Shown: piece after piece, positions 41,006-51,766 of the stretch
Layout: the number at the start of each line of letters is the position of its first letter
Position numbering within the stretch: the first letter of the stretch is position 1
Assembly: GCA_951640165.1 (NCBI GenBank)
Contig: OX621260.1
Location: 19,486,001 to 19,550,000 of the forward strand
From: Pseudoips prasinana
Lineage: Eukaryota > Arthropoda > Insecta > Lepidoptera > Nolidae
Reading direction: 5' to 3'
DNA length: 64,000 nt
Made by a program: the position numbers and the translations under genes
Notes under the pieces: generated by a model
Told to the model about the DNA's origin: nothing
The model's database searches: none
The model's input: only the letters and a program-made list of their open reading frames with translations

Positions 41006-41516
41006 TAAAAAAGACATTACATACACTATAATGCTTTTGAACACTGACATACTGAGAAAAGATGATGAACTGAGTACCAATACTGAGAACGGATTAATAT
41101 TATTTGTCTTTAATGTCTATAGTCTTTGCCAATAGAGCCCTAATTTCAAACAAGTGCGATATCTAGTTATTTCTAAAAGGCAAAAACTAGTTATAAAGTC
41201 TTCTTCATTAATAAAATCATATATAATCTTAAATATATATATTTAAGCTGATATGAGAAATATATTGTTTCTATACTATATATACATATATACGAAGCTA
41301 TACTATAAAAACAACAAAGTTAGTTTATGGTAGATTTCGATCAATATTTTCCTCGATCTGGCTGAGTTATTACAAGATAGGAAAATCAAGGTTGAGACTA
41401 GAAGGAAAATTATTCTGTTTCCTTTCTGGTCTAGTTCAAGTCAACTGGAAAAGATTTATGGTTTTCCTGTGGTCAACTTTGTTACTCTTTAGTGGATTAT
41501 CATCGACTAGCAGTGC
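41006..41516. other. Unassigned stretch
   Basis: Nothing recognised. Confidence 0.4.
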
Positions 41517-41575
41517 CCGCGGTCTTCGTTCTGCGTTATAAATATTTTTGTCTCTGCCCGTTTGCCCGTTTGTAT
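41517..41575 (-). mobile_element. Hel 3' end, variant family
   Basis: Minus strand: CAAACGGGCAGAGACAAAAA, AACGCAGAACGAAGACCGCG, GGCACTGCTAG. Same family as 12776-13035; the 5' part is lost. Confidence 0.75.
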
Positions 41576-41733
41576 TATTATTCTTAGTTTAGGTGGTGTC
41601 TTACATGAAAAACTAAGTCAGTAATAAAAGTTAACGTACACACACTAAACTTTAAAATTATCACTCTCAATATTTAAGGACTTACCTACAATTTAGGTCC
41701 AGCCATTCCAAGCTGTTGATTTTTTATTGAAAA
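41576..41733. other. Unassigned short stretch
   Basis: Nothing recognised. Confidence 0.4.
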
Positions 41734-41894
41734 CTAGCTGTGCCCCCGCGTAAAACCGCATTAAATTTTATAAATTATAGCCTATGTGTTAATCCAAGGT
41801 GTGCGTTCCAGCCGTTTAGACGTGAAAAATAAACAAACATACACACTCACACAGTCACATACTCACAAACTTTCGCCTTTATAATATTAGTAGA
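41734..41894 (-). mobile_element. Hel copy, complete
   Basis: Minus strand starts TCTACTAATATTATAAAGGC after T and ends TGCGGTTTTACGCGGGGGCA then CAGCTAG. About 161 bp. Confidence 0.8.
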
Positions 41895-42384
41895 ATAACG
41901 ACAAATATCATTAAACTGGTGTCAGCTACTTAAAATATACTTTCAAAGAAAATATGACCATTTAGCGGAAATGAATAAGAATTTGGCAAACATACAATTT
42001 CCTGAGAATCCATTAATAGATCAGATTTATCCGTATATGTGTGTACACAAGATAAATCAATTAAAATGATTTGAGTTACAGCTTGTTTACATTTTGTTAA
42101 GTTGTTGTGTTGTGATGTGCAAATTTAAGTGATAACGAAAAGCGAATATTTCTTTTTTTATATTGAAAAATGCACATGAACATTTTTATTCTATAAAGCA
42201 CATTGAACATTGTGCTTTATCGAAGTAAATTAAAATTTTATTGTATACTGATTAGAAGTAAGAACTTAATACTTTGAAAGCATTTTAGTCACAATGTACA
42301 TTAAAGATGGGCAAATTACGACTAACTCCAGCTTAATGTTCGTTGAGGTCCAATCCAGTTCGCTAAAAGAAGTGTGTATTTTTT
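41895..42384. other. Unassigned stretch
   Basis: A 10-bp-arm hairpin (ATAAAGCACA/TGTGCTTTAT) lies at 42194-42221. No gene. Confidence 0.4.
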
Positions 42385-42645
42385 TTATACAACTTTTGTT
42401 TGGCAAACAAGCATACGGCCCACCTGATGGTAAGTGGTCACCGTAGCCTACGAAGCAACAACACCAGGAGCATCATTAGCGCGTTGCCGACCCTTTAGAA
42501 ACCATACAACTCCCTTTTTTGCCGACCCTTTAGTAATCATACAACTCCCTTTTTGAAGGGCCCATGCTGTAGTCTCTTGGGAAAACCGTAACAGGGAGTT
42601 CATTCCACAACCTCAACGTACACGTGACACAAATTATATTGGACA
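42385..42645 (+). repeat. CACCTGATGG-type repeat with a 34-bp tandem duplication
   Basis: GGCCCACCTGATGGTAAGTGG, GCGCGTTGCCGACCCTTTAG. A block GCCGACCCTTTAG...ACAACTCCCTTTTT occurs twice in tandem (42486-42519, 42520-42553), then GAAGGGCCCATGCTG. Confidence 0.65.
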
Positions 42646-43282
42646 ACAACATACAATATTTGTTGGAACAAACATACATAATGAATTTGGGGAAACAAGC
42701 TTGCCTTTGATTCAGCCTCCCGGTAGAAATTCTTACGTGGATATAACATATTTAACTAAATAAATAAATATCTTGGGACATCTAACATACTCCAAACTAG
42801 GCAGAGCCTTTTTTTACATGGGGAAATCCTTATGGACATCCTCCATCCTGGGGAGGGTAGAAGGGCATGCCAAAGGCATGGCCATGGGCATGTCGGGCTA
42901 AAAAGCGGTTATCTGCGTTTGAACACGCTATTGCTACACCAACAATGTAGTCAAAATATTCAATACCTACTACACATACAACAATGTAATATAATGTTCG
43001 CAATTTTACATACAACTTAGCAAAGTGTGAACACGCCATAGTAATGCCATTACTCTGAGCAATTTACTCTATCGAACATGGCAAAATCAATAGGTTACGC
43101 CAAGGAATGTGTTTTCCATTATGTACGCGTGCCACAGGTTAATCCACTGCGCTTGCGCTTGATCGCGGCCATCAATTATATAACTTTATGATTCTTTAAC
43201 TTGTAACTCTACTTCGTGTCATTTGAATATTTTATACTGTTATTTATATTGGTATTTATAAGGTGTAGCATAAATAATAATC
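42646..43282. other. Unassigned stretch with a SINE-D scrap
   Basis: 42755-42830 (ATCTTGGGACATCTAACA, CCAAACTAGGCAGAGCC) is a reversed SINE-D tail. The 42832-43039 frames on both strands have no recognisable domain. Confidence 0.4.
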
Positions 43283-43540
43283 ATATCCTGGGCCATTATT
43301 CACACACGGCCATCTGATATCAAACTAAGCAGAGCTTGTACTATGGAAATCAGATAACTGATATACTATATATACTACTTTTCTCAAATACATACTTATA
43401 TAGATAATTACACCCAGACTCAGGACATACATATGTACATGTTCTAGCACACAAATATGTGTCCTGGATGGGAATAGAATCCACGACCTGCGGCGTGAAA
43501 GGCAAGCATTTACCAACCACGCCAACCAGCCCGTCAAATC
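43283..43540 (-). repeat. SINE-A copy, full length
   Basis: ATCCTGGGCCATTATTCACAC to CAACCACGCCAACCAGCCCG; B box reversed is GGGAATAGAATCC (altered). Confidence 0.8.
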
Positions 43541-43768
43541 TCTGTGTAGACTAACTCTGTGTCCCGCTGGTGTAAGCCGTTGGGTTAGGCCTTTGGACCC
43601 ACAAGGTTGCGGCTTTGGATTTCCAGAGCAACAGGCTTGACGAAGAACACAAATTGTTCCGTGTAGGAATTAAACCTGCTGCCTCTCAAAGGCCCAAGAA
43701 AAAGAAGAAGTACACTTTATTGCAAAAATAAGACAAGATAAAGAAGACAAGACAAATAATAAACATAT
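43541..43768. other. SINE-like scrap and LINE tail scrap
   Basis: 43556-43690 (GTAAGCCGTTGGGTTAGGCC, GGTTGCGGCTTTGGATTTCC) looks like another tRNA-type head but is single-copy here. 43705-43730 (AGTACACTTTATTGCAAAAA) is the reversed LINE tail also seen at 25958. Confidence 0.4.
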
Positions 43769-44815
43769 ACTAAGAGCGGTTTTGCACTACATCCGATCCG
43801 AATCCGTGAAGATATAGACAGTCGGGTGAACAAGTTAAAAATCGTGAAAAAATATATATTAAGCTAATAAAAATAATGAATTGAAAAATAAATGCCTTCT
43901 TGGAGCCTTTCTAATATATATACTTAACAAGTATTTATAATTTTGTTTTTTATTTTAAAACTTTATACTTAACTAAATAACATTTTTAAATTTTTATAGC
44001 TAAATAAAAAATTGGCTTAATATGCCAATGCAATGCAAATATTAGGGATATGTAATTTTTCTTTACTTAAAAAATAATAAAGTTAAGTATATACTTTGGA
44101 GGGGTTCAAGGAAACCAAAAATTAATTATTTAAATTTTTATGTCGTCATGTATGGTAAGAATACTGAAAAATAATGGTAATTAACTATAGTATAACTTTA
44201 TGAATAATTTTCTACGGGAATTTATTCGTTCAAGTAAACAAATATAACCATAATTTATTTATATTTTGAAATTAACGTTTGATATTATAAAAATATCTTA
44301 CTAAGTATGCGACAACTTTTAATCGAATTTTATCTTTTATTCTATGTGTCATTTGTTTTCTAGCTGTAAGTTTTCTAAAGCAATAAAATAAAATAAAAAG
44401 TTATAATTTATTTGCACTATTTTTGCATTAAATTAAAATTATAAATAATGAAGCTAGAGTTCCAAGAATGTGGATTTATTTATTTTATTTTAATGGGAAA
44501 TTTCCTCTCCTGTTAGGATGTTTACTTAAAATATTTTAATACCTTTTCTTTATATTTTATTATGTTCAATTCAATCACAATTTTTACGTGTTGTTAAATT
44601 CTTCAAAACATATTCTAGACGTCATTCATTCGGAATACAATGAGCTACCGCTCATATTTTTAGGGGCATTATCTTTATTTTTCACGTGTTTCAACTTGTT
44701 TACGAGACAAAGATCTAGAAAACTAACATATGAATAGCTTTACAACTACTTTGGATTTTCCCAAGTCGGATCGGATTCGGAACGGACGTAGTGCACAACC
44801 ACTCTCACTCGTAGT
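43769..44815. mobile_element. 1.05-kb TIR element, non-coding
   Basis: Left AGAGCGGTTTTGCACTACAT and CCGATCCGAATCC; right GGATTCGGAACGGACGTAGT and GCACAACCACTCT, which are inverted over ~35 bp. The interior is very AT-rich with no frame. Target duplication not clear. Confidence 0.75.
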
Positions 44816-45211
44816 AAAAACACCCACATGCTATTAAAACAATAGGTACGGGTCACTACCGCGACTGATAGCAAAGAACAGTCAACATCTCATTAATAAA
44901 CACTCTTTGACCTTGTCCTTATTGCGTGGGCAGTAAAGCCGGTTTTCGCACAACAAGTGTATCCACTGACGTAAAGTCAGGTGTATAAGATATGTCACGT
45001 TGGCGACGCTTTCTTCGTATGCCATTACATAAAGCATGCAGCCAACGTTTGGCTCAGGCTATTATTGCACGTAGGACAGTATTGAATAGCCATATCAATG
45101 TGGCTTTATGCTCTAGACTTGACTTTCAAATGACAATATAGTTTTATTGTTGGCGCCTGTTGTTGTTGCATAGGGTTCTGCTGCGGATAGGAATAAAAGT
45201 ATTATTAACAA
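44816..45211. other. Unassigned stretch
   Basis: Nothing recognised. Confidence 0.4.
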
Positions 45212-45779
45212 CTAGCTGTGCCCCGCTGTTTTACCCGCGTTAAACTTCATAAATTATCACAGTTCCTACCCCGTAGATGATATCGTGATAATATGTAGCC
45301 TATATGTTGATCCGAACTCTTAGTAATATTCATGCAAAATTTGAAGTACTTACTTACTTATCGTATGGGTAGTGGTAACCCTAGTGTCAGAGTTGCTCAA
45401 GCCACCCTGTAGGCCTCTGACATGGCTTAACGACTGTTGTCTAATGACTACAACCGGGACCGACAGCTTAACGTGCCCTCCGAAGCACGGAGACGCTCAG
45501 AAATTAAACCACTTTGGCGGTCACCCATCTTTGGACTGACCGCGAGCCTAGTTGCTTTCCCTCGCCGATCGCTTACGGACCGGTGAGAGCATCTAGCTAA
45601 GTAAATCCATGCAGTACTTTTTGAGTTTAGCCCGGACATACATACAGACAAACATTCTAAAAACTATATTTTTGGCTTCGATAGCGATTGTAGATCACGG
45701 CTCAAGTGTCCTTTTTAAAAAATATTCAATGTACCTACCTACAGTTTTGACTTTCCTACGATTTTATTATATGTATAGA
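45212..45779 (-). mobile_element. Hel copy (~320 bp) split by a SINE-5S
   Basis: Minus strand starts TCTATACATATAATAAAATC after A and ends GCGGGTAAAACAGCGGGGCA, CAGCTAG. Removing 45349-45598 and one copy of AAGTA restores the sequence seen at 63210-63522. Confidence 0.9.
45349..45598 (-). repeat. SINE-5S, full length with target duplication
   Basis: 250 bp flanked by AAGTA (45344-45348 and 45599-45603). On the minus strand it starts AGCTAGATGCTCTCACCGG, carries the 5S-like CGCGGTCAGT, then GATGGGTGACCGCC, and ends in an (AAGT)n tail. Best-defined copy of the family. Confidence 0.85.
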
Positions 45780-46197
45780 TGATATTGTATACAAGATACG
45801 TTCATAGTAACCGACATTTAAAATATGGTCGCGCTGGTATATACATACATACCTTTAAGTGCAATATGTTGATAAATTGCTCTAATGAATACAAAAGATA
45901 GGAAAGACATGTAAATAAAAGAGATAGATATCATTTCAACAATTGCGCTTCTAATGTCAAGCTTGTCGCCCTGCTCAGCGCGGATTGAAGACAAAACGTT
46001 CCAATTGGAACGTTTTTGAATCTTCACTTTGCGTTATCATTGATTATAAATAATAAACTTGCAAAAAGGCTGAAATGGCGGAAATATATTTTTTTTAATT
46101 ATTAGAAGCGATAATTGCTTTAAGTTGTTCAATTTCGTGTTTGATATTTCTTTAAAAAAAAAGTCCTATACCAATCAATAATAGTATATTATATATT
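45780..46197. other. Unassigned AT-rich stretch
   Basis: A short inverted pair (AAAACGTTCCAATTGGAACGTTTT) lies at 45992-46015. No gene. Confidence 0.45.
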
Positions 46198-46445
46198 TCG
46201 CCCGTGGGCGTTGTAAAAGGCAACTAAGCTATACACGAGGTAGTTAGGCAGCAGCGCCACCTGTGTTCAAGCTACCACCTAACTGTGGTCGCCAACTCGC
46301 ACACAGTGACTACCGCAGGCCACAGGCCTCCCCTATGTCTAGTGGACGATATCAGGATGATGATGATCAATTTCGAACCAAATTGACTAGGAAACTTTAG
46401 GGGAGGCTTTCATCCAGCAGTGGACGTCTATCGGTTGATACGATG
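46198..46445 (+). repeat. GTCGTAAAAGGCGACTAAGG-type repeat plus RTE-like tail
   Basis: GGGCGTTGTAAAAGGCAACTAAG, CCACCTAACTGTGGTCGCC, GATATCAGGATGATGATGAT, then a second piece GGCTTTCATCCAGCAGTGGAC. Confidence 0.55.
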
Positions 46446-46449
46446 ATGG

Positions 46450-46690
46450 TTAATAAAAAAAATATCTCGGGAAAACTGATACACTGCCAATTGATACAGA
46501 CTAGGCAGAACCCGTACTACGGCAATCAGAGAACTGATAAACATACTTATATTTTTCTAAATACATATACAAATTATAGATAAATTACACCCAAACCAGA
46601 ACAAATGATCGTTCTAATTACACAAAGTTTTGTCTTGGGTTGGGATTGAACACACAACCTATGCTTACCTAAATCTGTACACACCCAACT
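46450..46690 (-). repeat. SINE-D copy
   Basis: AATATCTCGGGAAAACTGAT, ACTAGGCAGAACCCGTACTA, GGTTGGGATTGAACACACAACC. Confidence 0.65.
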
Positions 46691-46692
46691 AA

Positions 46693-47262
46693 AAAACCGG
46701 CCAAGTGCGAGTCGGACTCGCCCATGAAGGGGTCCGTAACAGCAAGTATTTCAATTGATTAAATGAAATATAAATTGCGGTTTACGATTTATGACGTATT
46801 AAAAAAAACTACTCACTAGATCTCGTTCAAACCAATTTTCGTTGTTAGTTTGCATGGTAATGTAGGTACATCATATATATTTTTTAATTTTATCATTCTC
46901 TTATTTTAGAAGTTACAGGGGGGAGGGGGGACACTCATTTTACCACTTTGGAAGTGTCTTTCGGGCAAAATATTCAGTTTAGAAAAAAATTATATTAGAA
47001 ACCTCAATATCATTTTTGAAGACCTATCCATAGATAACCCACATTTATGGGTACAATAAAAATAAATTGAGTTTCAGTTCTATGTATGGGGAACCCCCAT
47101 AATTATAGTTCTCTTTTATTTTTATGTGAAAATCTACTTACCAAGTTTCAAAACAGCTCTTATAGTTTCGGAAAAAAAGCTGTGACATACGGACGGACAG
47201 ACAGACATGACGAATCTATAAGGGTTCCGTGTTTTGCCATTTGGCTACGGAACTCTAAAAAT
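46693..47262 (+). repeat. ACCGG repeat, long form, full length
   Basis: ACCGGCCAAGTGCGAGTCGG at left; CAGACATGACGAATCTATAA and GGCTACGGAACTCTAAAA at right. Same as 15858-16436. Confidence 0.75.
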
Positions 47263-47877
47263 GGGTTATAAAAATTTCGTTACAAAAAAAAATTAATAAA
47301 ATCGCACTATTTCTCTTCCCGAAAAGGGTTATTAAAGGTTCTATTTGAGTGTATATAAGCATTATAGTTTTATTTTATATTTAGTTTTGTAAGAAATAAT
47401 AAGGTTTTAGAATAAACATTTTAATTAAATTGATATGAATACCTACTATATAAATAAAATATTAAGTTATTAAAGGAATCTTTAGGTATTATTTTCTTTC
47501 CTGGTTAAAGAATTTACTCTCCAACCTGTGGAGTCCATCAGTGAGTTGTTTAGGGCCTTTTAAAGTGTAACTTTTTTAAATCACCTCAAACTTTTCGTCC
47601 ACTTATCCCATGTTGGCCAATATGGTGGCACCCATAGCTAGCATCAGCTGACCGTGTAGCATTTACATTCTCACTCAATTGTGTATGTGCACCACGGTGG
47701 TTTTGTCTTGATCAGTGCATTGATATAAATGTTCACTTAATCGAGCTGGAGAGAATTGTTGAGAGCTGTCAAATAAATCTTTCAATGAGGGGAAAACAAA
47801 GAATAATGCGAAAATATCGTTAGCGACAGTTTCACTTGCATCATGATTCATAAATCCATGTTGTTTTGGTTTACTTT
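47263..47877. other. Unassigned stretch with one protein-like frame
   Basis: The minus-strand frame ending at 47675 is open for ~66 codons over non-repeat sequence (HDASETVANDIFALFFVFPS, LKDLFDSSQQFSPARLSEHL). Its annotated ATG (47899) lies in the neighbouring ACCGG repeat, so any true coding unit would be an exon or relic starting near 47870. No family recognised. Confidence 0.3.
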
Positions 47878-48190
47878 TCCAAAGGGTAAAACGGGACATA
47901 CAGCGGAGTCTTAATAATAACTAAGACTCCGCTTTATGTCTGTCCGCCTGTCACCAGTCCATATCTCATGACCTGTGATAATTAAACTTAGAGCTGCAAT
48001 TTTCACAGATGATGTATTTCTGTTGCAACTATAACAAAAATCAAAGTAATATAAATATTACAGGGGGCTCCCATACAAAAAACGTGATTTTGTTGGCGTT
48101 TTTTGTAGATAATGCAGTTGTAGATAATGTAGATAGTGCAGAACCCTTAGTGCACGAGTTCGACTCGCACTTGGCCCGTTTTTTATTATA
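47878..48190 (-). repeat. ACCGG repeat, short form
   Basis: CCAAAGGGTAAAACGGGACA, CAGGGGGCTCCCATACAAAA, CACTTGGCCCGTTTTT. An internal inverted pair (AGACTCCGCT) near 47903-47935. Confidence 0.7.
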
Positions 48191-48608
48191 GGTATATCAT
48201 ACACCTATAGGTTATTTGTATAATAAATCTTTTGGAAATGAATCAGTCGCAGCAAAATAACATGTTTGGGTTTTCCGTAGGATGGATAATGGATGTCGAC
48301 AAGAATAATAATATAATAAATTGTTTTGTTTGTCAACCTCGAGTGACATTTGGTTGTGACTTTCGTATAAGGTGACTCAAAACCTTTGTTTCGAAGGCGA
48401 GGGTAATACCTCGTACCATCATTCAGCAAAAACATAATCCCTTTATTAATGGCTGTATTTTAATTGTATTCTTCTTGTATTAATATGTTTACTTTATCTT
48501 TATAACATACATCAGAGAGTGACATCATTCTATTCAGGTATTCCCAGTAAAGCAGAATCATAAATACACGGCGTGGTCTTCGATATGTAATTTTATATAT
48601 GTACAGTA
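48191..48608. other. Unassigned stretch
   Basis: The 76-aa minus-strand frame (48435-48205) has no recognisable domain. Confidence 0.35.
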
Positions 48609-48743
48609 CATACGCCAGCACATCAATCCACCCCAATCTGTCAAATTTCCCCAATTGAAAGTGAACCTTCTGCTTAAGTGATAAAGTTGAAAATCTATAA
48701 AAGAAATTTGACCGATTGGGGTTGCTGGATGTGCTGGCGTCTG
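48609..48743. mobile_element. MITE-TA copy 5
   Basis: CATACGCCAGCACATCAATC to GTGCTGGCGTCTG; TA at 48607-48608 and 48744-48745. Confidence 0.9.
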
Positions 48744-48844
48744 TACATACGCTGAAAATCGACGACGTGAGTGGTTGAAGGAATTTGGTGATTTAGGTTT
48801 TCGCAATACTGGAAGCACATGAGTTCTTGATGATCTTGTACAAT

Positions 48845-49098
48845 AGACACAGATAACGTGGTCCTGGGTTCAAATCCCGTGTCGGCCCAAAAGTGCGTTT
48901 GGGATTTTTCTGTAAAAAGAATAATTTCTCAGTCTTAGCCCGAAGTCTGGGAGTTGGCGGTATTGTACCCCTGTGCCTCGGAGAGCAAAAGCCGTCCGTG
49001 ACCTCTTTCCGATCGTGTCGCTAGTGCCCCTGTTTGTGCGCACACACGTGGCCGCCGTGGTCGAAATACAGTCTGGAGGACATTATTATTACAATACA
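48845..49098 (+). repeat. SINE-B copy
   Basis: TCCTGGGTTCAAATCCCGTG, TCTGGGAGTTGGCGGTATTG, GTGCCTCGGAGAGCAAAAG, GGAGGACATTATTATTA. The first bases of the head are altered. Confidence 0.75.
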
Positions 49099-49428
49099 GT
49101 TACAGAGACAGAAATTTCATCTCACGTAAGCTGATGCTGCGTAAGACCGACCATGAAATATGGGTTTTACATTGTTCTTATTTCTAATTATAAATACCGT
49201 TCCATACGGTATTTATAATACATATATTGGACTTTGTCTGAAATAAATATATTATTATTATTATTAGCCTTTCGGCGTGCAAATGTCTTACACATAATAA
49301 TCAATTTTAATTTATTAACAAACTAAATGTAAATATCGATTGTATTTAAATTTATTTAATAGTTACATAATAAGAATAATTTATTTCCCACAAAAAAGTG
49401 CACAATTTACACATAAATTACAGCTTTT
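49099..49428. other. Unassigned AT-rich stretch
   Basis: 49222-49266 (TTGGACTTTGTCTGAAATAA, (ATT)n) matches 19892-19920 and is a repeat end. 11-bp hairpin ATAAATACCGT/ACGGTATTTAT at 49191-49217. Confidence 0.45.
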
Positions 49429-49517
49429 AAATAGTGACAAAAAATAGAATTGAACTCTGATACTGGTTAAATCTTATCATGGGTACCAGAGTTCAGTTCT
49501 ATTTTTTGTCACTATTT
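49429..49517. repeat. Fold-back, 35-bp arms with two mismatches
   Basis: Arms 49429-49463 and 49483-49517; 19-base loop. The left arm begins AAATAGTGACAAAAAATAGA. Confidence 0.9.
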
Positions 49518-49824
49518 GTTTGCTTAACCGAATTTATCGTCAAAGTATTCCTTGCTTGTGTAGAAAGCTATACTTAAAAGGTATTCAGAAAGCCTTTTCT
49601 TAAATTCAATATTGCAATTTAAATCTTTGGAGGACGCCGTAGTCCAGCAGTGGACGTCTTTCTAACATGATGAAAACTAAGAAGCGTGATACAATGACAT
49701 AATTTAAACTGGCAAAGAAACAATAGAATTTAAGACGTAACCTCAACTATAATAGTTGTCCATTATGAGGCCCTAGTGGCAGGATGTTCAATTGTTTCGT
49801 CGATGAGTCCGAGTCTGTTGATGA
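49518..49824. other. Unassigned stretch
   Basis: A scrap at 49628-49665 (TTGGAGGACGCCGTAGTCCAGCAGTGGACG) is RTE-tail-like. No gene. Confidence 0.4.
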
Positions 49825-49980
49825 ATGCTAATGTCAGTTAGCAGCTCGATGTTTATCTGTGATTACTTCCTGCCCGAGATCTACTGGCTGCGCATCGAGG
49901 CGATGATAGAGGCCGCCGCACAACACGCACGCGTCTCCATGGACGCTCCATGCAGAGCCGCGAGTCAAGCACGCTTTTAA
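49825..49980 (+). CDS. Small GC-rich open frame, candidate host exon
   Basis: Open from ATG 49825 to TAA 49978-49980 (51 aa). The better part starts at ATG 49849: MFICDYFLPEIYWLRIEAMI then EAAAQHARVSMDAPCRAASQ. Base composition is well above the AT-rich surroundings, with GC-rich third positions (for example GAG, GCC, CGC, CTG). A splice-acceptor-like AATGTCAG precedes at 49830-49837. No family recognised. A competing 89-aa minus-strand frame covers the same bases, so a chance GC patch or an unrecognised transposon relic is possible. Confidence 0.25.
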   Translation: MLMSVSSSMFICDYFLPEIYWLRIEAMIEAAAQHARVSMDAPCRAASQARF

Positions 49981-50033
49981 GATAAGATATATAAAGATGT
50001 ATTCACCAAAATTCTTTCCATATTCCTTAACTA

Positions 50034-51634
50034 CACTGGTCATCAGAAAAATCGGCCCACCTGCGTTATCTCCGTAAATCACGTTTTTCTTAAGCAAAAC
50101 CAAACAAAATGTTTCAGTACTGAAATGGTTTTATTTAACTTGTTTAATTACACTAATTTAATCACAAATTACACATCAAAATGATTTTTTGACAATATTT
50201 TTTGATTAAAAATTCAAAGTCATAACTTTTCGCAATTTTTTTATTAAACGTAAATATGCCCTAGTTTTTTTGTAATAATTTTTTTGTACACAATTATTGC
50301 GATTTAATATTGCGTATTTCCTCCTCTTGTTCGAATGACGGCCTGCATTCGCCGTTTTAATGACCTTATCAAAATTTTGATGGTCTCTTGAGGGATTCGA
50401 TTCCATTCTTCCCTAATTGCGATTTCCAGGTCTTCTAATGTTGTAGGTACTGGATTACGGGCTCTAACCTTTTGTTTTAGAGTGTCCCACATGTGCTCTA
50501 TAGGGTTTAGATCAGGACTTCTTGCTGGCCACGACATAACACGAATGCCGACTTCTTCAAGGTGCGCGCTACGTGTGGTCGTGCATTATCATGCATTAAT
50601 TCGAAATTGTCTCCAATATAGCCAGCATATGCCAACACATGGTCTTCTAGGATCTCTGTGATGTAACGTGCAGCAGTTAAAGCACCTCTTCGTATAAAAA
50701 CTAACTCTGTACGTCCAGTCAAAGTTATCCCAGCCCAAAACATTACAGAGCCCCCACCATAACTTACAGTTTCTCTTATACAGCACTGGGTATAACGTTC
50801 ACCTGGGCGTCGCATGACATTACGACGTCCATCAGAACCATATAAAGTCATTCGACTTTCATCACAAAAAAGAACTGACTCCCATTGCCCTATAGTCCAG
50901 TTGACGTGATCACGGGCAAATTGTAGTCTGGCTTGACGATGAGCTGTGGTCAATTGTGGTCCCGTTGCTGGCTTGTGTGGTCTTAAATTCTGCTCACGAA
51001 GTCTCCTTCTTACTGTACTGTCACTTATAGCCACACCCCGTACTTCACGTAAGCGTCGCTGAAGATCAACACCAGACAGATGTCGATTTCGAAGGGCTGA
51101 TACCACTATAAAGCGATCATCTCTTTGATTAGTCACCCTATGTCTTCCGGATCCAGATCTTCTTCGATATTGCCCAGTCTCCAGAAACCTTTGGTAAACT
51201 CGCCGCACTGCAGAACGGCTCAGATTTAGCCTCCTGGCCACGACACGTTGACTTAAGCCTAGTTGCAGCAAAGTCATAACTTGGGCCGCCTCAGCTTCAG
51301 TAGTGTCCATTATTTTTATAAAAAGTAATCAAAACTACAGCCTCAGTAAACCAACTCAACGTTATTAACAAGAAATCCCTACAAAAGTCAGCTTCGAACT
51401 GAAAGAACGGATCGAATTTGTTCAGACGTAAAACCATTCAATCAGCACTCAACAGTATTTCTACAAAAAAATTGTTAAGTACCTTCAAGAGCAACAAGAT
51501 TTACGACAAACAAGATGTCAAACATCATATTCGACCCTTAAAACAAAAAACAAACGTGTGAAACTGCTTATCTGTGACAAAATCGATAAATATTAAACAA
51601 AAAGGGGGTGGGTCGATTTTTTTGATGACCAGTG
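50034..51634 (-). mobile_element. Tc1-like element with both ends
   Basis: 1601 bp between TA dinucleotides (50032-50033 and 51635-51636). Ends CACTGGTCATCAGAAAAATC and, inverted, CACTGGTCATCAAAAAAATC; the TIR match extends ~30 bp to CCCACC. It carries one transposase gene on the minus strand. Confidence 0.92.
50304..51310 (-). pseudogene. Tc1-family transposase, frameshifted by a net 13-base loss
   Basis: Would be a ~340-aa DD34E cut-and-paste transposase acting on the element's TIRs. ATG 51310 (MDTTEAEAAQVMTLLQLGLS). N-terminal paired-like helix-turn-helix: GLSQRVVARRLNLSRSAVRR (~18-37), then a second one with a GRHR linker and HLSGVDLQRRLREV. First Asp in LFCDESRMTLYG; second Asp in MHDNARPH (codon 50590-50588). 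The C-terminal part, in another frame, has VMSWPARSPDLNPIEHMWDT with the catalytic Glu codon at 50498-50496. Second Asp to Glu is 92 nt instead of 105, so 13 nt are missing just after HVAR. The element keeps both TIRs and could still be moved in trans. Confidence 0.9.
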
Positions 51635-51636
51635 TA

Positions 51637-51766
51637 TAACTATAATAAAAAGGAAATATTTTTCATTAACTTATGACCTGCAAACTAGAGACCAAATGGT
51701 AAAATAACAAAAGCAAACAAAGTTGGTTGGTAGTACTTATATTAAAATTTTATATTAATTCTATTA
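51637..51766. other. Unassigned short stretch
   Basis: Nothing recognised. Confidence 0.4.
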
